DNA of 64,000 bases, from the NCBI GenBank assembly GCA_028551475.1, contig CM052354.1:868001-932000 (forward strand), in the 5' to 3' direction. The first letter of the stretch is position 1. The number at the start of each line of letters is the position of its first letter. Below the pieces are notes generated by a model. It was not told the origin of the DNA, ran no database searches, and was given only the letters and a program-made list of their open reading frames with translations. Shown here in pieces: positions 1 to 10,330 of this stretch. A program made the translations under genes and the position numbers. The stretch is from Casuarina equisetifolia. Lineage: Eukaryota > Streptophyta > Magnoliopsida > Fagales > Casuarinaceae.

Positions 1-1294
1 GCAGCAAAGGCGTTTTTGTGGGCCATCGGGAGGAACTCTTCAAAGATCGTTGCAACCCCATCCTCACCTATGTAAAGGATGTTAACATCCTTTTCTTGGG
101 AGTTCTCTTGTTTAACCAGGTTGGTTAAAGGAATGGTAGGGACTCCCTGCATTTCGATGGTCTTTTTCCTTTGTCAAATTTTGAGTGCCTTGGGTGCTTG
201 ACTTTGTTTAGTTTTCAATTTCTCTTCTCGTTTTAATTTCCTCTTAAAAATGGATACATCGTGTCCTTGTGTCTGACAAAATGAGCAATAGCCAATATTA
301 ACTTCATACATGATTATTTGCCATTTTTTGCCTTCTTCGAAGGCATTTATGTGAACTCTAGTAGGCAAAGGTTTTGATAGATCCATTTCTACACAAATGT
401 GAGCAAACATGTAGTTTTCCAACATCAACATAGTTGTGTCAGTGGTTAAAAATCGGCCAATTTCATCACCTATGCCTCAAAAAACAGTTTGAGTATATAA
501 AGGTAGAGGCAAACCTAGTAAGTGAAGCCATATAGCTACCTTCTTGGAGTGTTGTCACTCCTCTCGCTCCCTGGACCAGCGAGTAAGAATGAATTGATAC
601 TGTTCAAAATTTCTTACTGTTCTTGACCATGCCTTAATGAGGTCCTCTTCGAAGAAAAGTTGGATACGAATGCTCCAAGGATCCATACACCAAAATATAG
701 CAGATTGTTGTAAACCCCATGACGAATTTATGTGCTGCTGGAATGCCTTTATTGAAGGGCAGAGGGATTTGAAGTTTGCAATCAGAGTAAATTTGTGAAA
801 CTTCGCTGCTTTTCTGTATTCTTGAGGGGAAATACAAAACTCTGGCTCCCCATTCCATGTTGTTTTTTCCTTGGGCCAAAGGGGAATAGCGGGGATGGGT
901 GTTGGCCAAGGATGAGATGATCTGTAGGAGATTTGCTTCGAGGCTGGCAGACATGGCCTGTGTCAAAATGTGTAAGCTTGCTGTTGGTGGACAGGGCAGG
1001 AAGGCGCCAAATCTAGGTGGATCCAAGCAAGATTTACCCAAAAAAATTGCTTGAAACCACTGGGTCTATTGCTGGCACATGCAGATCGGTAAGCAGAGGA
1101 GGACAGACCCCAAAAGAGCTCACCCTTATTGCAGAAGCTTGTGTATTGAAAGAGTAGGGTGAGACGTCGCTCAAACCACCGTCAAAGGTGTCCCAGTTTG
1201 CAGACAGTGGGCAGCCCAATGGTCGGCAACTGGCAAACACCATTGGGGCTTGGGAAACCATTGCAGTAAAGTAGAGGTTGGGGTTCTGGAACAT
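1..1294 (-). pseudogene. Decayed LINE-type ORF1 (DUF4283 plus zinc-knuckle)
   Basis: Coding remnant of a plant non-LTR retrotransposon ORF1 or a related DUF4283 protein. Read on the minus strand from about 1294 it passes through several frames. A DUF4283-like middle lies at about 430-1040. The most readable part, about 431 down to 174, has the motif DLSKPLPTRVHI followed by a zinc-knuckle of type C-x2-C-x4-H with the last Cys replaced (CSFCQTQGHDVSIF). After one in-frame TGA near 174 the frame stays open to the window edge, so the element continues outside. Frameshifts and stops show it is dead. The family call rests on motif order; a domesticated DUF4283 gene is possible but unlikely with these lesions. 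Confidence 0.6.
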
Positions 1295-1499
1295 GGAGAT
1301 TTGGGGAAAAATTTCTGCAAGTCCATATCAGGGCCCGCCTAAACAGGCCGACGACAAAAGGGGGCCCCCTTCATAGTTGGGGGGGCAGCCATCACCGCCA
1401 TACGGTGGCAAGAATCGAAGTTGGATGGGTAGGATTTCGAATTTCAAACTTCCAAAATTTGGGGAACTTTTAGGAGTAGAGAGAAAGTTATCGTGGGTT

Positions 1500-2355
1500 T
1501 CGGTTTTCCTATGATTGTTATTTGAGTCTATTTAAACTACTTTGTCAATTCCAAGTATATTTAGCGTGAGAAAAATTTGAACAGATCTAATGTTCTCAAA
1601 CACATACGAAACTCACTTGCTCACATTGTTTTCTCAGTCTCTTAGTCAATCTCAGTAAAAGGTCCTTTTTGCTGATTTTCGCTTAGGTAATTTTCTCAAG
1701 ACTCGCCCTCCTTATTGAGCCCACTCACCGTTTCTGGTCTTGTAGTCATTCATATGTTTTGGAATGGAAACTACTCTCACATATGAACGCACACCTCGTT
1801 TGTTTCCAACTTCTTTTTCTTTGGTTTGTGCTGGCCTTCAATGCAAGTCTAATCGAAGAATGTTTTTCGCTGTTGGTTGCTGGAACGAGTGAGCAATATG
1901 TTTTCAGAACCCTATTGTCAAAACTTCATCTATCTGATAGTTAATAGGAACAAATCTTCCATGAGATTCTCATAAAATTGATTTTACTTGCATAGATGTT
2001 GAAGTAGAGAACTAGATAATCTTCTAAAGGAAATCTTAATAAGAGTACAAATACATTGATACAAATACGCTAAGTAGACATCTCACAAACAAAACAACTT
2101 AGTAGACATCTCACGAATTCACTCTTCCGATGTTCTTACAGAAGATATATAAACTTAAAAAGAGTACACCAGATCCTGTCTTTGTAATTCTCTTAAACTA
2201 GTGAGTTTTAGTGTAGGAGACCTACCTAACCACTCACGTGAGTTCACAGATATGACAGAAAGCAAGCCTGTAGAGAAAGAGGGTGGTAAGACTGAGAGAA
2301 TCCAAACAGATGTGAGAAGGAAGGCTAAAACTCACACCATATCTTGTGGGGTAGG
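1500..2355 (-). repeat. Downstream module of gene A (duplicated 3' flank)
   Basis: Non-coding stretch next to the stop of gene A that recurs, diverged, downstream of B (14.63-15.54 kb), C (18.18-18.73 kb), E (24.73-25.14 kb) and D (28.98-29.56 kb). It also occurs without a gene at 36.24-36.72 kb. Shared landmarks are a TTTGAGTCTA stretch, CATATGTTTTGG, a TGCTGGAACGAGTGAGC stretch and, nearest the gene, GACATCTCACGAATTCA followed by ATGTTCTTAC. Short open frames here are not conserved between copies and are not called. It probably holds the 3' UTR and terminator. Confidence 0.7.
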
Positions 2356-4032
2356 CTAAAATAATGTGGATGACATATGTAAGCTTGGATCAAGCTCTTT
2401 CGGTTGACGAATAAAGGCTTGCACAAGCTTTTTTCGCCTATAAAGCACGAAGCCTTGCAAAGCTAGAAACAACAAAGGAGAAAAAACACAAAACAATATA
2501 TAATAATTGCGTGGCATATGAAATGGGAAAACTTTGATGGGAGCTATGATGAATAAAGCTGCAAGAAAACATAAAGAGAGGACATAAAGGGGTAAACCAA
2601 ACATTCCACTTCTAAAATCAGTGGGAAGGAGTAGAATTAGTGAAAAGATTGACACAAAAAAGGATACGCAATTTAGGACAGAGATGAGAACAAAAATATT
2701 TTCTTCCATGGTTGCTGTCCCTACAGCATACGGGGAGGGGGGTGCGAAGAATCCACTATTGAAACCAGCCCTGATTCTGTTCTGGAACTTACTGTGAGAG
2801 TTGTCTTGCCAAACTCCTCCAGGTGGGGTGATCGTTGCTTGGTAGTTGATAGTCAAAAGTAGTACAGCAACCACCAACAATGCATTGCGAGTGCTATCTG
2901 AAATGTTAGCTGTTTGACGAAGAAAGAATATATATATCTTATCTTCCAAGCTCACTGGACTTTTGAAGTAATCTATGAAATATTGAACTTGCTTATCTCC
3001 GATCTCTTGCTTCTCCTCAATCTTTGGATCTTCCTTATGCTTGGTCTTTTCCTCGGCCTCTTTATTTGATGGCCTTTGCAATATTTTTGAATGATGTAGA
3101 TAGTTTGAGTCGTTGGACTTTAAATCAATCGCATGGCGAAAGGGTGAATTAAATTTCAATAGCGATTTCACAATCTGCATGATATAAAGATGCACAATAA
3201 CCTTTCCCATCAAGGTAAAATGGCCTAAAACAAACTTCAAAAGGATATCCCTACCAAAAGCCAAGTAAAATGATTTACTGGAAAAGAGAAGAGAACTTGC
3301 CTCGTGTAGCTTTTCAGCTTCTGCGATGCCCAACGCAATGTTATCTTCCACATCCTTGGAATCCAACTTCTTCTTCCACAATACTGCAATGTCCAACACA
3401 GTGTGACCGTCCTTGTCCTTCGCATTCAGCAACTTCTTCTCCCACGAATAGGCTTGTCTAAACCAAGTCCGCCGAAGCCATCCCAACAGGAGCTGAAAAG
3501 CTTCGAACTTTTTAGACTTCAAGGCAACATGCAAAACAGTCTCTTTCTTATTTGTTACATCCTGAACAGATCTCGGACATGCTTGTAGAAATATGACCAA
3601 AAGATGAAGATTTCCTTTTCGAGCTACATGATGCAAAGGAGTGAGACCATTCTTTCCGTGGACACGAACAAGTTCTTCATCAAAATCAAGTAGACAGTGC
3701 ACCATTTCTGTTTTATTCTTTTCCAAAGCAAGGTTCATGGGGGTGTAACCATCTTTGTTCAATTTCTTAGAAAATGACCTCTTCAATGTCAAGATCTCCA
3801 TGGAAAACTCGATTTGCCCTTCAACTGCAGCCCTATGCAGTGGAGTCTCCACAAATGGCATCTTATCGATCTTATCCAAAATATCTATGTCCCCGCTTAT
3901 CAGTGAGTACAAGCAATCTACCGATCCATTTTCAGCAGCATTTCCCAACTCATTCATCTGCTGGGGAGTGACAGCATTTCTCAACTCATTCATCTGCTGG
4001 GGAGTGACAGCATCTCTCGAACTCTCTTCCAT
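2356..4032 (-). CDS. Gene A: ankyrin-repeat PGG-domain membrane protein
   Basis: Probable membrane-anchored ankyrin protein of the ACD6/ITN1/BDA1 class. Exon 1 is 4032-3301 and exon 2 is 3174-2356, giving 516 aa; comparison with B, C and D places the 126-nt intron at 3300-3175. Ankyrin repeats start near residues 62, 95, 128, 162 and 209 (ETPLHRAA, GYTPMNLA, GLTPLHHVA, ETVLHVA, GHTVLDIA). A charged Lys/Glu-rich linker (about 280-305) precedes the PGG domain: PPGG at 361-364, hydrophobic segments about 341-357, 404-427, 436-456 and 467-489, and a C-terminus ending HMSSTLF. The start is a true ATG with about 100 nt to the likely transcription start. The N-terminus holds a 12-residue tandem duplication (AVTPQQMNELRN). 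The intron lacks stops and keeps frame, so retention would give 558 aa. The family is clear; the specific role is unknown. Confidence 0.88.
   Translation of the reverse strand: MEESSRDAVTPQQMNELRNAVTPQQMNELGNAAENGSVDCLYSLISGDIDILDKIDKMPFVETPLHRAAVEGQIEFSMEILTLKRSFSKKLNKDGYTPMNLALEKNKTEMVHCLLDFDEELVRVHGKNGLTPLHHVARKGNLHLLVIFLQACPRSVQDVTNKKETVLHVALKSKKFEAFQLLLGWLRRTWFRQAYSWEKKLLNAKDKDGHTVLDIAVLWKKKLDSKDVEDNIALGIAEAEKLHEASSLLFSSKSFYLAFGRDILLKFVLGHFTLMGKVIVHLYIMQIVKSLLKFNSPFRHAIDLKSNDSNYLHHSKILQRPSNKEAEEKTKHKEDPKIEEKQEIGDKQVQYFIDYFKSPVSLEDKIYIFFLRQTANISDSTRNALLVVAVLLLTINYQATITPPGGVWQDNSHSKFQNRIRAGFNSGFFAPPSPYAVGTATMEENIFVLISVLNCVSFFVSIFSLILLLPTDFRSGMFGLPLYVLSLCFLAALFIIAPIKVFPFHMPRNYYILFCVFSPLLFLALQGFVLYRRKKLVQAFIRQPKELDPSLHMSSTLF
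3175..3300 (-). other. Intron of gene A (GC-AG, in frame, stop-free)
   Basis: The donor reads GAG|GCAAGT and the acceptor ATGCAG. The length is 126 nt, an exact multiple of three, and the intron contains no stop, so an unspliced mRNA still encodes the PGG domain. The introns of B (106 nt), C and D (131 nt) are not multiples of three. Boundaries come from comparison of paralogues, not from transcripts. Confidence 0.75.
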
Positions 4033-4079
4033 TCCTTGGGGAGTGACAGCTAAGGGAATATGAAGAATCCCAAAACGAG

Positions 4080-4169
4080 AAGAGAGAGAGAGAGCGCTAT
4101 CAATTTTGAGATGGCTACAATTTTGAGAACATTTTTTCTTTGTACATCAGAGGAGTATAATATTTTATA
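4080..4169 (-). promoter_or_regulatory. Gene A core promoter and 5' UTR
   Basis: TATAAAATA lies on the minus strand at 4169-4161, about 130 nt before the ATG, giving a predicted start near 4135. A short CT-rich microsatellite (GA on the plus strand, about 4080-4095) lies in the predicted 5' UTR; gene B has a longer CT tract in the same place. Confidence 0.5.
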
Positions 4170-4199
4170 CCCAAAGTCATTAAATACATAGGACCACTA

Positions 4200-4786
4200 G
4201 GCTTAAACTTATAATAGAAAAGTCACGCCAACCATAAATCAAGGCTTAAATTCTTGGAGGACTATTAGCCGTGAGATCCTGTGGGTGGAGAAAGATGATG
4301 GTCGACCGCCCGATGCGCGACTCGTGGCAGATTTCTCTAATAACAGTCAATTAGATAGTTTTGATATAAGACTACGGAATGATATCACAACGATGTGAAG
4401 CTGGACTATCCAATCGTCCTTTTGTAGGCCCTAATCATGCATGGGGCTCTATAGATACCTGCACATGTCACTGAAGCCAGGAGTTAAACGTTGTTCGGTG
4501 ACAACGGCTCTTTAAATGAAAAAGCGCCTAGTTTGTTTTAGAAGAAGGGTAGATGAGAAAGAAAGGTGAATCTAAGACTCGTGAGCACTACGAGAAAACT
4601 ATTTATTGCATAGCATGCAATATATATTCAAGTTTTTACCTTGGAAGCCTGCAAAGTGAGCTTTCCATGGATGGACGCCGGACACGAGGTTAGGCCCGAA
4701 ACAAAACTAGCTTCCCTGCACTACCATTTCATTCCACTCCATTTCTTTCCTTCATTTTTTGGATTAATTTTTCACCTACTTATTTT
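4200..4786. other. Upstream flank of gene A, interrupted by Copia-1
   Basis: No gene. It contains a copy of the upstream sequence found before E and the 11.1 kb fragment (a CATGCATGGGGCT stretch, then a CTGCACATGTCACTGAAG stretch). Where E has a TATAAAAG box this copy reads TACAAAAG. The part at 4.64-4.78 kb resembles 17.33-17.74 kb upstream of B. Copia-1 inserted at 4786/4787. Confidence 0.5.
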
Positions 4787-5038
4787 TGTAACAAGAGGAA
4801 AAAGAGAAAACGGGCCAGTGTTTGGGAATTGTATATTTACTTGCTCAAGTAATTCAGTACAGGACTCGTCCTTATATAACAGAAGGACCAAACTAACATG
4901 GAAAGAATATAGACAATGAACGAAATATTACATTAATTCATATACAAGTAATATCCATAATAAACCTATGCCATAAGGAAAGAATATGGACCTATATCAG
5001 GAAAATATAAATTGGAATATGCGGACGTATCTCCAACA
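4787..5038 (-). repeat. Copia-1 left LTR (3' LTR)
   Basis: 252 bp, TG...CA. By eye it differs from its partner at six positions, all transitions, with no indels. It is preceded by ATTTT. Confidence 0.93.
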
Positions 5039-5049
5039 CTCCCCCTCAA
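5039..5049 (-). other. Copia-1 polypurine tract
   Basis: On the minus strand a purine run TTGAGGGGGAG ends exactly at the 3' LTR. This is the expected site for plus-strand DNA priming. Confidence 0.75.
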
Positions 5050-8000
5050 GCTGGTGGTTTGGGTGGTTTGTAAACATCAAACACACCAAGCTTGCTCAAG
5101 AGATAGGTATGTTGTCTTTGACAGAGAGCTTTTGTGAAGATGTCAGCAGGTTGTTCCGTTGTTCGTATCTCTTGTGTTTTGATGATTCCATCTTGAATTT
5201 TATCTCTTGTGAAGTGACAGTCGACTTCGATGTGCTTTGTTCTTTCATGGACCATAGGATTTGCAGCAAGTTTAAGAGCAGCATCGTTATCACAAAACAG
5301 AAGTGTAGGGCCTTTCACTAGAACCCCTAGATCCCGAAGTAGTCCCCTCAACCAAATGACTTCACAAGTGGTCTTGGCCATAGCACGATATTCCGATTCA
5401 GCAGATGATAATGAGACGGTCGATTACTTCTTGGTCTTCCATGATAGTAGAGAATCCCCAAGTTTGATACAAAAACCAGTCGTTGATCTTCTGCTCATCG
5501 GGCAAGTGGCATAATCGGTGTCGCAATAGGCTTTCATTTCCATGTTACAATTTCTGGATAGAAGAATTTCCAAACCTGGACATCCCTTCAAGTATTTTAC
5601 TACTTTGAGGGCTGCATTCATATGAGATTGTTTTGGATTGTGCATAAATTGACTAAGAATTTGGACGGCATAGCAAATGTCAGGTCTTGTCATAGTGAGA
5701 TAGATGAATTTTCCAACTAGTCTCTTGTAACTAGAGGGATCTTTAAGTGGCGGATCCTCATCCAAAGGTGATACTCCATTGTCATACGCTGGGGTTGTGA
5801 GGCTCAGATTTTGTTCGAACGGAATGACTGCTGGTTTGCATCCAGATAGACCAACTTCAAAAATGATTTCCATAACAAATTTGCATTGACTAAGGCAAAT
5901 TCCTTTCTCAGAGTGAGCTATTTCAATACCCAAGTAATACTTGGGGGGACCAAGGTCTTTAATATGGAATGTGGAGTGTAGATATTGCTTGAACCGTGCA
6001 ATAGCAGTTGGATTGTTGCCCATGATTAGGATGTCATCGACATATATCAAGAGAAAAATGGAAGAAGTACCTTTCTTCCATGTAAACAAGGCATAATCAT
6101 GGCGGGATTAGCGGAAGTTCGCAGAGAGAAGCGCAGAAGTAAACTTAGCATACCATTGGCGAGAGGCTTGTTTGAGGCCATAAAGGGATTTACGAAGACG
6201 ACAGACTAAAGACTCCCCCTATCTGTGTAATCCCGGAGGAAGGTCCATGTAAATCTCCTCATCCAAGTTCCCATGGAGAAAAGCATTATGGACATCCATT
6301 TGGTGGAGAGGTCAATCACGAAAAGCAGCAACAGCAAGAAAAGAACGAACAGTACCTTCCTTAGCAACAGGAGAGAAAGTGTCTTGATAATCAAAGCCTT
6401 CCTTTTGAGTATAGCCCTTAGCGACGAGCCGGGCCTTATAGCGTTCAATGGAACCATCAGCCTTGTGTTTGATCTTATAAACCCATTTGCAACCAATAGG
6501 GCGACGATGAGGGGGACGAGGAACGAGATCCCAAGTGCGATTTGCAGCAAGAGCCTGAAGTTCAGCGGCCATGGCCTGTTGCCATTTGGGATCCTGGGAA
6601 GCCTCATGATAAGAAGAGGGTTCCACTTCCGCAGAAATCTGACTAATACAGCACAAATGAGTAGGAGAAAGGCGAATGAAGCTGACATATGATGAAATGG
6701 GATAAACCGAACCAGGAGCAACCAAGCTGGAGCAGATGTAATCCTCAGTCCAAGTGGGAGGCCTAGTAGCTCGACCAAAACGCCGAGGAGGCACAACGGG
6801 TGGTGGAGAAATGGAGGTCTCAACCACGGGCGGTACAGGAGGGACCACGGGTGGTGGAGAAGGAGAGGTCTCAAACACAGGTGGCACATAAGGAACAAGT
6901 GCAAGAGAGTCATCAGGAACGGCCATAGGGGATGGAGGAACCAACATGGGAGGAGCCTCTAGAGGAGAGGAGGCAAGAGTTACTGGAGTCGAGCTAAGGG
7001 GAATTGTGCCCAGAGGTCCAACCAGCACAAAAGGAGCCAAAGGGGCATCAACATCATCGAGCATGAATGGACGAGGGCTGCTCAAGGGCGTAGGTGGAGA
7101 ATCTGTAACCTGCGAAGACTGAAAGGGAAAAACGATCTCGTGAAAGATAACATCACGACTAATAAAGAAACAGCCAGTGGAAATGTCCAAAACACGATAA
7201 CCCTTCTGAAGAGGAAGGTACCCCATAGAAACACACCGGGTGGCACGAGGCCCTAATTTGTCTCGAGGACCAACAGTGGTAGCAAAGCACAAGCAACCAA
7301 AAATACGAAGATGCCCAATATCAGGGGGCTTCCCAAAAAGCAATTCAAAGGGGGTCTTTCCGTCAAGAACTCGAGAAGGCATGCGATTGATTAAGTAAGC
7401 AGCAGTGACCACACAATCACCCCAAAATTTTTCAGGAATGGAGGCTTGGTGGTTAAGGGCGCAAGCAACTTCGAGGAGGTGACGGTGTTTGCGTTCAACA
7501 ACCCCATTTTGCTGAGGGGTATAGGTGCAAGAACTCTCATGGAGGATGCCGTGAGAGGAGAAGAAGGACGAACAATCATGATTAAAAAAATCACGGGCAT
7601 TGTCCGTACAAACACGTTGAACGAAGGTGTGAAATTGGGTTTTGATGAGGGTAAAAAAACGGATGAGATGGGAGAGGACTTGGGACTTAGATTGCATGAG
7701 AAAGACCCAAGTACCTCGAGAATAGTCATTGACAAGAGTAAGAAAAAAACGAGAACCATCTTGATGGAGCGTGTGGTAAGGCCCCCAAATGTCGATGTGA
7801 AGGAGAGCAAAAAGAGAAGTGGTACGAGAAAAGCTGGAAGGGAAAGGGTTCCTGGATTGTTTAGCGAGGGGGCAAACGGGACATTGAGGGTGAGGAAAGG
7901 TGGCATTGTGGCCTAAACGTTGATGAAAAAGAGAAAGATTATTAATATTATTGGCGTTACAAAAGGAGCCCTGAAACAGGGAATTACAAGAAGGGAAAAT

Positions 8001-10145
8001 AAAATTTGTAGGAAAAGAAACCCAAAAATAAAGACCATGAACGACCCTACCCAAGCCCATCAGTTTGCCAGTCGAACGGGCCTGAAAAAGACAAAATTGA
8101 GAATCGGAAATAAGGCGACAATTATTGGAAGCACAAACTTTGGAAACGGAAATGAGATTAAATTGGAATTCGGGAACAAAAAGAACATTATGGAGGGTGA
8201 GGTGTGGGCTAAGAGTAACGTCACCAATTTAGGTGACAGAGGTAATGTTCCCATTAGGGAGGCGGACGGTAGTGGAGGGGTGATTATTGTGAATTTTGGA
8301 AAAAAATTTTGGGTGGCAAATAATATGGTCACTAGCGCCAGAGTCAATAATCCATGCATGAGAAGAAATCGAGCTCATAAGACAAAAAGACGTACCTGCA
8401 AAATTGCTAATTTTGTCTGGAATGCCGACATTGGAAAGGGCCTGCAAGATTTGTTTGAGCTGATTCTCGCTGAGAGGATGTTCAATTTGTTCCCCAAAAA
8501 TAGCAGTAAGTTTATTTATGGAGGCTTCCTTGTCAGAGGTGTTGCGGTCCGTGGGCTTGCCATGAAGACGCCAGCACTGGGCCTTAGAATGGTTGGGCCT
8601 CTTGCAATATTCACAGACCACGCTGCTGGATCGCGAGCGGGCTGAGTTCGGGCCGCGCGAGCCCGTAAAAGAGCGCGAGGAGCGCATGCCGTTAGATCGT
8701 TTGACCACGGGGGCTAGCGTGGCGTCATGAGAGGCGTCAGATCCATGCACGCCTGAAGGGAAAAAGGGGCCGTCAGATCTAGGGTTATGATATGGGCCGT
8801 CCATCCCATAGTGAGAAGGCGCAAGGTCATTTCCCGTGTGACCTAAGCGCGCCGCCTGGGCGATCCAGCCGCCAGGAGCAGAGCGACCAGTAACAAGGCG
8901 CGAGGAAGGAGGAGCCCGAGCCGAGAGGACAACCGTGTCACCGACGCGAAGGTATTCAGAGGACGCGAGACGGTGATTTTCTTCCTGAACGGCGAGATGG
9001 AAGACACGGCGGATGGACGGCAGCGGCTCCATGGTAAGAACCTGTGATCGTAAAGGTGAGTAAGATTCATTTAGAATCAATAAAAAACGGGTTACCCGAT
9101 CTTGTTCTTTGATGGAGCGGTATTGCCGTATGGTTGCTTCCGGTCCGTTGAGTTTCTCTTTGACGTTGTCTAGTTCGTTGCAAATCACGGCGAAGCGATT
9201 GAAACAAACAACCACGGAGAGGTTGCCTTGTTTCAATTCGGTAAGGGCTTGGTGAAGCTGGAAACGCTTCACCCGATCGGCCTTGCCGTACATCTCTGTG
9301 ATACTGTCCCAGAGAGTGTGAGCATCCTCCGTGGGAGGTAGACCGGCAACGACGTCCGGGGCGATGCAGTTGCTGAGCCATGTGCGGACCAACTGCGAAC
9401 ATTTTCGCCATTGCTTGGCGAGACGCTCGTCGGAGGGAACGGGGATGGTTCCGTCAAGGAAACCATCCTTGTCCTTGGTGACGAGAGCGCGACGGATGTC
9501 GCGAGCCCAGATAGTGAAGTTATCGGCGCCGGTGAGTTGATGGCCGATCAAACGGAGTTCCGGTCCGTCAAATGCCGCCGTGTAAAGGGCGTCGCCAAGC
9601 TCCAGGCGGTTGCGAACGAAGCCGAAATTGGGGAAAGGGCCCGACGGAAATGCCGGGTAGGGATCCGACCCGAGTTGACCTGGAAAAGAATTGGGGAAAG
9701 TTTCTGGGTTGGGGAACGGGTAGGGGTCCGGCCCCGACCCGACGGGACCCGACCCAAGGGAGGGCCCGAGAGGAGGCAAACCAGACCCGAGATAAGGCCC
9801 GCCCCCAGTTGGGGCAGACTCAGGGTGGGCCGCAGACAATGGGTTCAGACCGTCGGGGTGGACGGTGGGTAGGCCCAATGGAGAAGGGCCTAGACTCGGT
9901 TGCGAAGGCTGGGCTGGAGGCGCAGAGTAAACATAAGGGTGGGGCATCATAACGGGCCACCCAGAGGAGGGTGCCGTGTAGGGAAACCAAGCCAGTGGAT
10001 GAGCTGGAATAGGTTGAGGTGGAACAACCGAGGTTGAGCCGATAGAACCCAGGGCTGGTGTGGGGTTTTCGTCGATAGGGGAAGGTGGCTCATACGTGAT
10101 ATCCTCAATGATGGGAGCATCAAGGTCTTGACTGGCAGAAGGCAT
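5046..10145 (-). pseudogene. Copia-1 Gag-Pol polyprotein, interrupted by stops
   Basis: One continuous frame from the ATG at 10145 to the stop near 5046, broken only by nonsense codons (after the protease near 8229, near 6312, near 6230, near 6107 and near 5424) and with no frameshift. In order: a Pro/Gly-rich N-terminal extension (about 170 residues), a Gag domain, a CCHC zinc knuckle (CEYCKRPNHSKAQC, about residue 511), protease DSGA (about 601), integrase HHCC (HQRLGH, CPVCPLAK) with its three acidic residues, reverse transcriptase with YVDD, and RNase H. All key residues remain visible. At least three of the stops sit where relatives have Gln or Trp codons, as expected from C-to-T decay. 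Confidence 0.9.
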
Positions 10146-10316
10146 GATGAAAGGTAAAAAAAAAAAAAAAAAACTCTCTTTTGGTTGTTTCTGCGTATCG
10201 GATTACTGATTGCTACGCCGGAGTGCTAACGTATTTTGCAGGTTAGAGCAAAAAACGGGAGCTAAAAAAAAGGCATAGACAATCAAAACAAGAAGCGGAA
10301 GCGGGAAGAAAAATTT

Positions 10317-10330
10317 GGCTCTTGATACCA
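10317..10330 (-). other. Copia-1 primer-binding site
   Basis: TGGTATCAAGAGCC lies immediately inside the 5' LTR on the minus strand. It is complementary to the 3' end of initiator tRNA-Met apart from one inserted A. Confidence 0.75.

Noticed and set aside
1759..1944. Small open frame (61 aa) in the 3' flank of A
   Set aside because: The same flank in B, C and D does not keep the frame; it is a repeated non-coding module.
3755..4063. Plus-strand frame of 102 aa opposite exon 1 of A
   Set aside because: Antisense of the ankyrin coding sequence; similar shadows appear opposite B, C and D because of shared codon pattern.
6206..6913. Leu-rich 235-aa frame
   Set aside because: Out-of-frame reading of the Copia-1 integrase/RT linker.
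7446..7916. Long plus-strand frames at 7.4-8.6 kb and 9.4-9.95 kb
   Set aside because: They are antisense shadows of the Copia-1 Gag-Pol coding strand, with no family features of their own.
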